From NCBI GenBank assembly GCA_018350325.1, contig JAEVLN010000002.1:1308162-1372161 (forward strand): DNA of 64,000 nucleotides, given 5' to 3'. Made by a program: the position numbers and the translations under genes. This DNA comes from Globodera rostochiensis (taxonomy: Eukaryota; Nematoda; Chromadorea; Rhabditida; Heteroderidae). Shown one piece after another: positions 19,853-31,446 of the stretch. How positions within the stretch are numbered: the first letter of the stretch is position 1; each line of letters opens with the position of its first letter. The notes under the pieces were generated by a model. The model saw nothing but the letters and a program-made list of their open reading frames with translations. It had not been told where the DNA came from and did not search any database.

Positions 19853-20318
19853 TCACATAATATTAAAACCTCCAAAATTTTTATTCCAGAATGCTATGTG
19901 AAAAAAATTTCGTGGAGAGCGTCTCGATTCTCCGGTTGAGAAATTTACGAGACATTTGGGGGGTTCCACTCTCGAGCATGGAGGGTGCTTTGCGTGGGAA
20001 GCGGGCAATGATGCCCCCTCGGGGGACAATCAGATTCGATGTGCCGCCTGAGGTGGTGCCGTCGCGAGTCGTCCCGACGCTGTCATTGGACGCGAAAAAT
20101 TGCCTGCAGCGATCAATTCATTGTTGTTGTTGTAGTGGTGGTGGTGGTGGCCCGTGTTGGCGGCGTAGGGATTGTTCCAATTGTTGTTGTTGCCGTTGGC
20201 ATTTTGCCAAGGAGCTATTTTGCGCATTTGAAATTTGCGTCCAATGGACGGCATCAGTAAAAGGAAAAGCGCGCACAGCGTCTCCAGAAAAGGGCGAATC
20301 AGCACAGCCCATTGTTGG
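19853..20318 (-). CDS. Possible secreted Asn/His-rich protein (partial model)
   Basis: The minus strand from about 20305 encodes a hydrophobic leader (FLETLCALFLLLMPSIG) followed by an Asn/His-rich stretch with runs of N and H. No ATG precedes the leader in frame, so an upstream exon or a start inside the leader is needed. Near 20095, at a run of five T, the coding-like frame shifts by one: downstream, TTSGGTSNLIVPRGG and ARFPRKAPSMLESG read cleanly, then a GTAAAT donor (about 19950) and a CACATAG acceptor (about 19897) lead to a stop near 19853. The shift may be a sequence error or decay. Unrecognised family. A plus-strand frame across the same bases is Cys/Gly-rich and looks like a shadow. 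Confidence 0.4.
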
Positions 20319-20349
20319 ATGCTTCAGTTTAATAAATAAATTTTAAATA

Positions 20350-21064
20350 AACATTTTTAATGGGGAGACAAGTATTAATAAAATTGCAGCCCTAGACTTG
20401 AATAAAGCGGGTAGGGACTGAAATGTCCGTTTCTTGGCCTTATGCGTAGGGAACGGATTTTAAATAGAGTAGGCCGGGACCGGGACTTGTACTGAAGTCT
20501 CCAATGGGACTGAATTTCCCCCTTATAAAATCTCGGTTTTTTTCAAAATTTCAAATCTTGTTTTTGACCATTAGTCCCGAGTTTTTGGACCGGGATTTGA
20601 TTAATTTTCCCACTCATAAAATCCCGGTTTTTTAATTTTCTCAATCCCGATCCCGGTTTTCCCCAAAAATCACGGTCCCGGTCTGCTCTAATTTAAGGGC
20701 TTTCCTCTCGGACAAAAATGCCCTCATTTAAAAATTTTGATTTTTTTCTGGACCAAAAATTACTTTTTGATAAAATTGCATTTTAATATTTGGAATAAAG
20801 CGATCGCGAAATGATTTATTGTTAAAGTTGAATAAATTTGATTAAATTTTACCCTACAAACGAAATTTTTTAGTGCTTATTTTGGCGTTTTTGCTGTTTT
20901 TAGTGCTTATTTGGGGATTTTTAGGTCCTAAAAATCTATGTGATGCCGGTTTTTTTCAAAAAAATAAACAAATCGTTGTTTTAATTAATTGTCCAGGGTT
21001 TTTTGACCTAAATTACTAATCCCGATCCGTGTTTTCCTTCCTTAAAATCCCGATGTCGCTCTAC
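20350..21064. other. Intergenic, degenerate CCCGGT-rich repeats
   Basis: Repeated CCCGATCCCGG and CCGGGAC words between 20460 and 20690, in the style of other GC-rich dispersed repeats of this window. No gene. Confidence 0.55.
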
Positions 21065-21065
21065 T

Positions 21066-24000
21066 CTAGCCTGGACTGAAGAGCCTTAAGAAGCCTTGAA
21101 TTTTTGTAAAAATCAATGTAAAATCACTGATCAGAAATGTTGACGACCTCTTCACGGTGTAGATCAAATGTTCCTTGTTAATAAATTTCAACAGTTTGTA
21201 AACCGCCAAATGTTTGTCCATTTTCGCGCCTTCCGTTGCTTGGCCGAGTCCTCCTTAAGCAAAGTATTTGTTGGCGTATTATTTGAATATTCCTATTTGG
21301 AAATATTCATTATAATTTAAATATCTTGACAAAATGAATTTTAGTAAAATATTTGAATTTTATTAATAAATTTAAAATCCCTCTTTTTTCAAGAAAAAAT
21401 AAAGAAATACGGAATTTTCAAATTTTATTGAGTTTGAAAATAATTTTAAATTCCAATATACATACTTACTCCTCGTTTTATTTGAATATTTTAAATACGT
21501 GTTAATATTTTATTAATTTCTAAGTAAATAATTGCCTGGATGCAGCAAATCCGTGGCCAAACTGAACACGGCGTACTGGGCCCAACTGGTGAGCACGAGG
21601 AACGTCATCAAAAATGCCAATTTGGCCAATGTGAACGGTTTTGGTGGCGCCGGTGCCATTGAAGAAGCGGCGGTTAAACGATTTGTCTTAACATTCTTTA
21701 AAAATTAAACAAATAAATAATGGCACAATGCCAAAAATACGTTACTGTTATATTGCTGTTAAAAATTAAAATTTTTCGTTTTTTATTTTAAAAGAAGTCA
21801 AAAAAAGTTAATTTTGGATTAATTAAAAAATATTTAGGTATTTAATTCATTTTCATAGAATGCCTTTTTATAACGATAAATTAAAAAGATTTAGTGAATT
21901 AAATCAAATTTCTTTTTTTTAAATAATTATTTATTAAAGTTTGTTTAAAAATACCTACATATATATATATAAATTTACTTTAAATAAATAAATATTTTCA
22001 TGCCAACAATATAGTTCATCTGATGTCAAACACTTTTTTCCCGCCAATTCAAATAAAAATCTTTTCTAAGCGCGCGCGCGTGCCGCCTCACCTCGCGCCG
22101 CGCGTGTGCCCGCACGCGATCAGCCGCAACGACCGCCGCCGCCGCCTCTTCGGCTGCACGCGCGTGGCACATGCGGTAGATGGGCACGCAGCACACAATC
22201 AACTTGAGCAGCGTGGCGCACACCGTGAACACGACCAACACGACGGCGTGGTAGATGGCCAACGGCTTGGCACGGAAATGCACGGATTCGAAAAGTGCGC
22301 CCTTTTTTGAAAATTGAAATGATTAATATTTTTGCTATTTAAATTCTAAAATTGCATTTTTATTTTTAACACAACATTTGTTCAAAAAAAGAAAATAATT
22401 TAAGCAAATCCATATTTAAAGATGGTTTTTTGCAATTGTTTTATTAAATATGGCTAATTAATTCATAAACATTTATTTAAATAATTAAATAAATTACACT
22501 AAAAAAATTTAATATAAATATCCATCGAAATAGAAACTTAATTAATATAAATAAAAATTTAAATTTAAATGCTCAAAGCGTGAATAATCCACTATTTTAA
22601 AAATGCGAGAATCTCGATAGTTCCATTCTCGAATAAAAACAGTGCATGAAAAATTGACCTTCACAAAAATGTACGCCATCGGGATGACATCCAAAATTAA
22701 TACAGCGAGAATCCAGCTCAATTTACCAATTCCAATTCCATTTCCGCGGTAGCTAAAGCATCGAATTTAATTTTTAAAAAAATTTTATATTTAATTAAAC
22801 TGAAGATATTGACTAAAAACCGGAAAATGCCAAATTGGCATTTCGTATTTTAGCATTCCATAATTCCGTTTTTTGGCATTCCGTATTCTGTGTGTTTAAT
22901 TTGTACGATTTTATTGCAGAAGAATATAGAAAATATATCTTTTCATCGATAAGCAAATAATCAATATCAATCAATGAAGGACGTTGCACCCAAACCATCA
23001 TCAATTGTGCCAACAGAAATTTTGCTATTTTTACCTATAGTCAACAAATGCACATGGATGAATAAAAATGCTTTTCATCATTATATTTAATTTATTCATT
23101 TATATACAATTACAAAAGATTTCTTTAAAAAATTTTTCACATTTTTGGTCTCTCTTAAATTACAGAAAATATTAAGTTAGGGTTGCCGCCGCCTGAATTT
23201 GGACAAGTAAATTGTTCCTGATGCATGTTGGTGAGTAGGAGTCCGGTCAAAAATGTCGATTCCGATTCAGAAAAACTAACCCCGGATTAGAGACTCGGAT
23301 TACTGAGAAATCCCGGCTCTGGATCCGGGATTTTTCAAAAATGACTTGGACCTGGATTTACCAGGATTAAAAATCCAGGGTTCCAGGATTATCCAGATCC
23401 TGGTGCCTCGGCGAAAATACCAGCAGGATTCCGGACCAGGGACGGGCAAAGCTCGGCTCATACCCGAACTCGAAACCAAATTTTGTTGCGAACCCGAAAT
23501 TCGCTCATCCCTGTTCCGGACCTGCTGGAGTCCTGGAAAATCCCGGGTCCTGTCCGTGCTCTAATAAATACCGTACATACTGTTTTAATTACCTACCCTG
23601 TAATAATTATCCACTCTAGGAGAGGGTTAAAAAATAATTACCCATGGGTAATTAAAACAGTATGTACGGTAGGTGCCAGAAGCTGCAACATTAAAATTTG
23701 GTTGATAGCATGATTATGTAAAATTATTTGTTTAGCGTAAAACACTTTGCTTCAAATTATTTTGCAATAATGCAAATTTATTGCATATTATTCTTGGTGG
23801 CCACCATCGCCATATTTTTGTTGTTAGAAACTCAGCAAATTGATGGAGGATTAACAACGAGTAAAGAAAAAAAAGAAAAGACAGAAAAAAAAGAAAAGGA
23901 AGACAAACAAAAGATGGACGATTATACGAAGGGATTGGAAAAGACCAGAGAACAATTTGTAATCAAAGGTGAAGATGATTGCCCGAGCTGTATGCCGAGC

Positions 24001-27000
24001 TGTTTAAAAAATGTGGCGAAAAAGGATTCGGAATGTTAGCCCCCAAGGCGGTGTGTGATGTTTCCATAGTGATGATTTGGACCGTATTTTTATGATTTTG
24101 TGGTTTTGTTTCATTATATCAGTGCTTCCATCTTGTTAAAGTTATGTCCAAGTACAAAAATGTCGACTTTCAAGTACCTAACGGGCTTCACGAAATCCAA
24201 TGACGGAAAAATTTTAGGAAATTTTGATGAATCTTGTTAAGGAAATTGAACAAAATTGATAAAATGGACATTTTTATTGAGATTTTGGAATATACACAAT
24301 GCCATCGTAAGCTTTTTGTTAGGATTCCAAAATTTTCAACACCACGCCAAATTCGCATTTTCCAAGTTTTTTAAATTTGTAAGTACGAGGGTCAGTTTCC
24401 AGTACTGTACTTGGCATCCAAGTACACGCATCAGTGTTTTCCTATTCCAAAAATTTTGAACCTGTTCCTGTTCTGTTAAGAAACCCTAGAACATGTTAGA
24501 AAAAACGTAATTGCAAAGAAATCATGGAACACTGAATTACGAAATGCCAAAAAAAAATGCGGAAATCACGGTCGATTAACACTGGCTTTTTTGGTCTAAA
24601 AACCGAAAACGAAAACCGGAGGCCGAAAACCGGCCTGGCCGATAACCGGTACCCCGGGTTTGGTTTAACACCCCCCCCCCTTTTTATGGGAGAGTTTATT
24701 GAAAAATCAAAAATTAACTTGGACAATTTTTTCTAAAGTTAAAGCGGGAGCAACGATATGCGGTTCCATTTTTTCTGGCAGTTCCGCGCTTCCGGTTCGA
24801 AAGCGGTTCCGATTTTGGCAGTTGCAAATTTTTCACGATTCCAAATTGCTATTATTATTCATGTGGATTTATTTTTTACAAATTACAGTAACACTGACCG
24901 ATGAATACAGTCCAACACGAGTACGGTAGTGCAACTGAGAAAAACAATTTGGCTCCATTCCAACAGTTGCGAGTTGTATTTGATGAAAAAATTGTGCACA
25001 GAAATTGAAGCTATTTTGGCGATGCCGAAACAATCGTCGGGCTGTGCCCAGGCGAGGATTAGCTGCACAAAACATAAATAAATGTAATAATTTACGGAAA
25101 AATATTTTTTAATTTAATTTAAAGTAATTTTATCACATTTATTTTTAGCAAAAAAAGAATTTAAATTTTTTTTAATATTCATTTTTTTTACTCGCAAAAA
25201 TTTTATAAAATCAATTAAATAATTTAAAAATTTTATTGTTGCGTTTTAAATAAATTTATAGGTACTTTTTCGTTCTGTCACCCCTCTCAAAATTTTTTTT
25301 ATCACTTTTTTGAGCTAATTTTGGTCATTCGGATCTGGGTTTCAGCGGGATCCAAATCCAACTTTTATTTTGATCACCCGAATTTCAAAAATCAATTTTG
25401 GTCTCATTTAAAAAGCGCGATTCGATCATTACCTGCCTAATTTGTTTGTGTTTTGATGGGTTGAATGATTTTGAGGCCACAATTAATTTCGTAGGTATGT
25501 TTAAAATCTTGGTTCGAAATTCGGTATTAATTTTGAATTTTGTATTCAATTTTGAATTCGGGTTTAAAATTCGGTACTCCGAAAAATAAAATATTCTTAC
25601 AATTTGCACAACCGCAAATACGGCCAAATTCAATGTGTACAATCGGGCACCAAAATAGCCGCGTTTTCCCCGCGTTATGATCAGCAAAACGAATAGAATT
25701 AGCACATTGGCAAAAGCGGCGCCGAGAAAAACTTTAAAAAATTTAAATAAACAAAATGCCAAAAACAAAAATTTACATCCGCTCCAAGCCTTGGCAAAAT
25801 TTTGTTTGTTGTCCGACCAACTGTGTTCATTGGCCGCCGTCGCCCATTCGTCCGCAGAACCCTCCATTTTGTCATAATTTTCGTAATCATTGATTTTCTG
25901 AATACAAAAACTGGGCAAATTAAGCCAAAATGCAGTAAAAATGCCATTTTTTGATGCATATTTGGCTAATGAACCAATTGGATGTTGGAATTTTTCAGAA
26001 AAATTCTGCCATGAATAGCTTTTTGGCATTTTTGATCGATCAAACAACATGCCTGATTAACCTAGGTTTTCGACATGTCCTTGTTTTAAAGATTTGTCCT
26101 TTTTTGGAGGTACAAGTCCTTTTTTGTCCTTTATTTGAGAATTCTAGAATTTTTTGAAGAATTTCATTTTGTAATAACTTTAAACAGATGGCCAAATTTC
26201 TAAATCAAACTCATTACTTTAATCCCCATGGTCCCCGTCCATGTTATACAGACCAACGCTAACATTTTCATAATTTTTTTCTACACACTTCGCTCAGAGT
26301 TGTTGGTGTTGTCCAACTTGAGTTACCACCGTTGTCCACATTCAGCAGCGTCGTCGTCGTCGTCGTCATGTTGTTTGAAAGCTCCGAATTTGTCGTGGAA
26401 TTTTGGGCAAAAAAGTCCAACCAGCTAGCAGCAGCTGAACTGCTGCTGCTTCCACTTGTACTGCTTGTGGTGATGCTGCTGCTGGTTGTGAACTGCTCCG
26501 AAACGCCGAGTAACTCCAGCGACGGACCATCACTGGAACCGCCGTTAGCGATGGTGATCTGTTGGGGCATCTCGTTGGAGCTGTTACTGAACATCGATGG
26601 TGTTGGTGGTGGGCCATTACTAGAGTTAACTTTTTTATTTTTTTATTTTCTAAGAAAATTATTTTTTGGTAGAGAAAGAACGGGGTAGGCAATTGTATTG
26701 GCACGACGGTCTTGTTTTCGGAGCGGCTTGGATTCTGCCAGAGATGTAGCCCGGATTCCGGTTTTCGAATTCCGGACATTTTTGGGCCCGGAATTCCGGA
26801 TTCCGGACACTTTTTTGGCATCCGGTTACATCCCTGTTATAGCGCCTGCTCGTGAAAATGGATTCAAAAATGGCTTACCCTTGCACATCGGCGCTGGCAG
26901 TATTCAACACTGCCGCCGCCGGCGTCGGCGGTGGTGGCAATGGCAACTCGTTGGAGCTGTTGTTGCTGTTGACCACCATCTGTGCCGGCGGCGGACCACC

Positions 27001-27150
27001 ACCAGCATCACCTGCTGTTGAGCCCGGAGGGGGCGGCAGCGGTGGCGCCGGAGGCGTTGGATTATCCGGCTCAACAACGACCACAACCGGTTGCTGTTCT
27101 TGCTGTTGTTGCTGCTGCTGTTGTTGCTGTGCATTTGGATTTTGGTCCAT
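21066..27150 (-). CDS. Multi-pass membrane protein with Gln/Ser-rich N-terminus
   Basis: Supported exons: 27150-26879 (ATG, poly-Gln, Pro/Gly-rich), 26619-26289 (Ser/Thr-rich), 25897-25777, 25731-25601, 25062-24895, about 22765-22660, about 22300-22090, about 21700-21545, and about 21251-21066 (TAG). The first five join in phase. At least six membrane helices are visible: FANVLILFVLLIIT, LNLAVFAVVQILILAWAQ, WSQIVFLSCTTVLVL, LSWILAVLILDVIPMAYIFV, AVVLVVFTVCATLLKLIVCC and LAFLMTFLVLTSWAQYAVF, with a basic Ala/Arg loop between the last two. The layout recalls a rhodopsin-like receptor (LDCIHRS after the third helix could stand in for DRY), but no clear seventh helix is found and I do not recognise the family. 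An exon near 23030-22960 is possible. The last junction appears to use a GC donor. The 1.8 kb intron 24894-23050 contains a small gene on the other strand. Confidence 0.6.
23569..23671. mobile_element. Tiny TA-flanked inverted-repeat element
   Basis: A perfect 25 bp inverted repeat (23569-23593 and 23647-23671; outer sequence TACCGTACATACTG). The outermost TA on each side may be a target duplication, as for Tc1/mariner-type MITEs. Total length about 100 bp, inside an intron. Confidence 0.6.
23770..24039 (+). CDS. Small secreted Lys/Glu-rich protein with C-terminal cysteines
   Basis: A single exon of 89 codons from the ATG at 23770; the frame is open further upstream, but this methionine begins the signal peptide (MQIYCILFLVATIAIFLLLE). 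The mature part is a highly charged Lys/Glu helix followed by a short tail with four cysteines (CPSC, PSC, SEC) and stops at TAG. Length, charge and cysteines fit a secreted host-interaction or antimicrobial-like peptide, but no family is recognised. It lies within an intron of the minus-strand membrane gene and would need its own promoter. A TTGTTTAG acceptor-like site precedes it by about 35 nt. Confidence 0.6.
   Translation: MQIYCILFLVATIAIFLLLETQQIDGGLTTSKEKKEKTEKKEKEDKQKMDDYTKGLEKTREQFVIKGEDDCPSCMPSCLKNVAKKDSEC
24124..24440. repeat. Dispersed AAGTAC-rich element, copy 1
   Basis: Shares ordered blocks with 52296-52689: CAAGTACAAA near the left end, GAAATCCAA, and CAGTACTGTACTTGG with ATCCA near the right end. 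No target duplication is visible here, so it is probably an old copy of the same non-autonomous element. Confidence 0.5.
26739..26836. repeat. Short CAGRGATGTA-ended element, copy 1
   Basis: About 98 bp bounded by CAGAGATGTA and TTACATCCCTG, rich in GGAATTCCGG words. A second copy is at 29020-29121. The ends resemble hAT-type MITEs, though no 8 bp duplication is left. It lies in the intron between exons 1 and 2 of the membrane-protein gene. Confidence 0.6.
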
Positions 27151-28500
27151 TTTAATTTGGAAGGGATTTGTTTGTAATCACCACAAAACTTTTCAAAAAA
27201 AATTTAATTGGGGCTTTTGTTACACTTTGAAAAATATGAATTACCAGGGATTAAATTTTAATTTGGAAATGTTTTATTTACCTAATAAATGTTTTTTTTC
27301 GCTTGAAAGCCATATTAAAAAGCACTTTTGTACCCCAAATCTTTACTAAAGTTTGCCCTGATGCTTAAGCGCACAAAAATGCCAAATTAATCTTTTGGAA
27401 TTGAAATTTGTTAAATTTTTTTGCTCAAATTATTCAAATCTATGTATAAAGCCAATAGTCATTTTTGTAATTGTGAAATTAATGTTCAAGGAAATGATAA
27501 TAACATTTCACGCTGTTTCTATGGCAATAATATTCACGTTACGTTTATTTGTGCCGTGCCAACATTGGCCGCCTACAAACTTAAGCCCATAAAATAGGGG
27601 CATTAATTAAATCTAATTTAAAATTTGTTATTGTGCTACAAAACGCCAATGTTCTCTCCTCCCCTAAAGTGCCAACTTCCAATAGGGATGCGCTCAAAGG
27701 GCACAAAATTGAGAAAAGCAAGCATCAAATTTTACCAAGTTTTGATCAAAAATAAATTGTTGACATTCCAAATTTACCCTTTTATGGCAAATTGCCCAGT
27801 CTATTTAAAAAATGCTATTTTCTATTGGAATTTTTAACTGTATGTAGTACTTTTGTTAAAATGAGCTTAAATAAAATAAAATTGAGAAGAATTCAGCAGA
27901 AAATGGCTTCTCTTGTGATGGCTAATTCGCGGCTCAGGTGTGTAAAGCTTGGCGAAAATGTTGGCGCGACAATGCTCAAAGACGGCACAAATGCCAAGCA
28001 TTTATTCATTGCCGATGGGAAAATGGCATTAATTTGCCCCTAGGCAACGAGCCGCCGTAATATTAATTAATTTATCCAAAACATCTGCTGCTTACTTCAC
28101 TAATCAGTGTTCATTAATCATTTTACAACGCTAGTCAATTTAGATTAATTGAAAATGTGCTTTAAACGACAAAATTATTAAAATAATGAACAGTTTAAAT
28201 AAAACAACAATTTTTGTTTAAATACAAATAATATTTTTTGAATTATTAGAAAAGTTATTTCTTTGTTTTTGCAAATTCGAAAAATTTAAATTATTTTTTA
28301 AATCAGCGCTACAAGTATTTTTTAAATTTATTTAAAAATGAATGTAAAACTTTCTATTAATTAAAACATTAATTCTTTGCCTTTTTGCAATTAAATACCA
28401 ACAAATTTCTACGAATATTTGTCTAAACCCAATTAGTTATTTACACGCACACAAATTTATCAAATTTTCATTTCTCTCCAAACCCACAAAACCTCCAAAC
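27151..28500. other. Intergenic, no supported gene
   Basis: Upstream of the minus-strand membrane gene. AT-rich; the plus-strand frame at about 27860-28043 has mild coding character but no splice or family support. Confidence 0.5.
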
Positions 28501-30050
28501 TTCTTCTCATTGCCCAATTTGATCGCGCGCGAAAACCGCGTTCGCCGTCCGTCCGATTCGACCGATGCCTTCATTTTACATTTGCTCTCAACCCCTCAAA
28601 ATTCCTGTTCCCCCCCCCGGCGCCCCCAAAATTCTTTCCTAAAACGTCGTAATTCACACCAGCCCCCCCCCCCCGCCCCGCCCGCTCCTCTCCCGTCGAA
28701 TCGTCGCCATCGAAAACTTTCCATTCCATTCACAACATCCTCCCGCCCCGCCCACCATTCAATCAGCGCCATCCATCCATCAGCCACCACCACAATCATT
28801 TCCGACCCGACGACGACGACGACGGCGAGGAGGACATCAACCACAATTTTAGCTCGTCCGTCTCCCCCCCCCCCCCCGTTCCATGGAATTTGTTATTGTT
28901 GTTGTTGTTGCATTGCGGCCAAGCGCAGTTTCCGGACGCCTCGCGCACAGAGGCGGTGCCGTCCTCAAGCAAGCGGTCAACAGCGGAACAGTGCACCTCT
29001 TTACTGATCAATGTTTAACCAGGAATGTAATCGGATTCCAGAAATTCCGGACCTTTTTTCGGGACCAAAATTCTGCTTTCCGAATTCCGCACATTTTTTG
29101 AGGCATGCGATTACATCCCTGTAGTGTGTATACCACCAAAATTTTAATGGCGCGAACCTGAGCACCGTTTCCCCATAATCCGAAGTGCTATCTGATCAAT
29201 CACACATACTTATGTTTTTAAAATAAACTTGATCATTGAGCTGATCAAGAGTCCGACTGATCAATGTTTATTTTTTTTATGAAAAAAATTGGTGCCAACT
29301 GATGATCAGATTGATCTAAAAGTTCTTCTTGATTATGTTGCAATGTTATCTGACCAATTAGTCTGATCAAGTGCCTTTATGACCCTGATCCGAGGTCGAT
29401 CTGGCATAGTTTGCGCAATTGTCATAGCGCGATTCTGCTAATTTGTTTTTCTCGCTCACGGGACAGGGCACATCTTGAATTGGGACTCACTTCGCCAGAC
29501 TGAATTGGACCCATCTCCCGGATGCCCCGTCTTAATCCCAAAATACCCCCCCCCCGCCCCTCAATGACAGGCATCGACAAAAGGAGAATGCAGGAAGGAT
29601 GTTGGTGAATGGACGACCTTGATTTGCCGGTGCTTTCCGCGCGAGTTCGGTGGTCGTCGTCGTCGTCCCCTGCGGGGATTTGATGCGGCTGCTTTTCACT
29701 GCGCAGCACGCGATGGGACGGGGCGGAACGGGAACAGGAACAAACTGAACTGCTGCCGGGGGCGGTGAAAATTGCGGGGGATGGAGAAAGAAAGAAGCCG
29801 GATTTGCGCCGGAGGGGACAGATCGGAGGGAGGAAGGGAGGGAGGGCGGTGAACTGTGCATAATCGATGATCAGCACACCCTCCGTGGGCATGAAGAGAA
29901 CATTGGTCAGTCAAATTTGTCGATGATCAAAACAGTGTGAGGAGTTTGTGAAACGGTGTTCAGTGTACGTTGGGGTTGTGGAAGGAAGGCGAGTGCCAAT
30001 TAGTAATAAAAGAGGAAAGAATTCACCAATGAGCTGATCCTCGAGCTGGG
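28500..30050. other. GC-rich low-complexity region, gene content unclear
   Basis: Poly-C/poly-G runs, CGA-triplet runs and CT-rich stretches give long frames on both strands. The most protein-like piece is minus strand 29005-28800 (EVHCSAVDRLLEDGTASVRE then a poly-Asn run), which could be a terminal exon. Minus strand near 29885-29840 (EGVLIIDYAQFTAL) is another weak candidate. Between 29170 and 29400 the word TGATCA is very frequent. I cannot build a gene here. Confidence 0.4.
29020..29121. repeat. Short CAGGAATGTA-ended element, copy 2
   Basis: 102 bp with ends CAGGAATGTAATCGG and CGATTACATCCCTG and a GGAATTCCGG-like interior, related to 26739-26836. Confidence 0.6.
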
Positions 30051-30094
30051 CGGGTGAGTGCATGGATTATTTTGATCAGGGTTGGGTTTAGAGC

Positions 30095-30360
30095 TAAGCT
30101 AGTATAGCCAGTCCCATTGAGTGATCAGATACCAATTGGTGATCAGAGATTGTTTTGCCAAATTTGGTGATCAGTGATTTATGGGTCAGTCTCCCATTGA
30201 GTGATCAGATACCAATTTGGTGATTAGAGATTGGTTTGCCAAATTTGGTTGAGATTGTTTTGCCAAATTTGGTGATCAGAGAGTGTAGTCTAGTTAAGCT
30301 CTAGTATGGGCTAGTCCCATTGAGTGATCAGATACCAATTTGGTGATCAGAGTCGGTACC
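30095..30360 (+). repeat. About 75 bp degenerate tandem repeat
   Basis: Three to four copies of a unit containing CCCATTGAGTGATCAGATA, CCAATTTGGTGATCAGAG and TTTTGCCAAATTTGG, in the same order with small changes. Confidence 0.85.
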
Positions 30361-31446
30361 TATGTTTATTCAAAATTAATTGAATTTTCGTTTTAAATTT
30401 GCACTTTTTCACAATTGTTATCAAGCCCCTAAATTGTTAAAACTCCATCTGTCCGCCCACCAAATTGCGGTCAAAAATTTCGCGCGCTCTCTCTCTCTCT
30501 TAATCCCATTTATTCGCCGATTGGATGAAATGTATCCGGGGCGCGGCTGGCTAATCCATCAAAATGATCGGATCACATCATCCCCATTCATCAATCAGCC
30601 CATTATTGCGTTGCGCAAGTTGCGCGATCAAATAATAAACAACAGACCACAAATTTTGACCCCATTTCTGGTGGTGGGGACTCTTCGCGCCACAAATTCG
30701 ACCAAATTTAAGAGCATATATTCATTTAAACAGAAATTTAAATTTTACCATTAATTTAAACAAAAAGCCTAGCTAAATTAATTTTTCCAACAATAATTTT
30801 AAATAAATTTATAATAGATTTATTCCAAATTTAAATACAATAAACAACAAACATTCAAAGCTCTTCTGAAAGTTTTGAAAACTTTCGTGACATTATTTTG
30901 ATTTTTGATGGCATTTTAAATTAAAGCATTTTAAATATAAAAAATGGGCTTAAATGTTCATACCAAAAATTACCCAAACTTTCGTTTCACATTTTTCCCT
31001 CCCGGCGTACTTCAAACCACACATTAGAGCGATCACACGCCGCAAACTCTTTTATTTCATCTTCATCTTTCCACCATTTCGTCTCCCCAATTTTGTCACA
31101 AAATTCGTCAAATTTTGTGTCATAAATTTGAGAAAGGATTGAATATTTTGTTTAAGCTTTTTTCAAACTTTGAAAGTCTCGACCAATTATTTGTTTTCAG
31201 ATTCCAAAAGCTAAAAATCTCCTTTAGTTTAAATATTTGCATAGTTTGCAATGTTCGCAATTTTAGAGAGTTTTTAATCAAAGCAATTTGTTGATTTTAT
31301 GATATTCGACACATTTCTGGGCCTCTCGAATTTAAAAAATCTTGACCCAAATTATATTATTTTTTGACAAATTAGACAAAAACAACGGAAGAAAGTGAAT
31401 AATGTCTAAATTTAAGGATATTTTTATTAAATTTTATTATTGTAAA
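30361..31446. other. Intergenic upstream of the next gene
   Basis: The plus-strand frame 30500-30754 (RRLDEMYPGRGWLIHQND) is weakly protein-like but has no family or splice support. The rest is AT-rich. Confidence 0.45.

Noticed and set aside
19891..20346. Plus-strand Cys-rich frame of 151 codons
   Set aside because: The cysteines come from reading Asn/His codon runs of the opposite strand; the minus strand has a leader peptide and a usable intron.
28510..29007. Pro/Thr-rich plus-strand frame of 165 codons
   Set aside because: It crosses poly-C runs and simple triplet repeats; the minus strand is no worse and no family or splice support exists.
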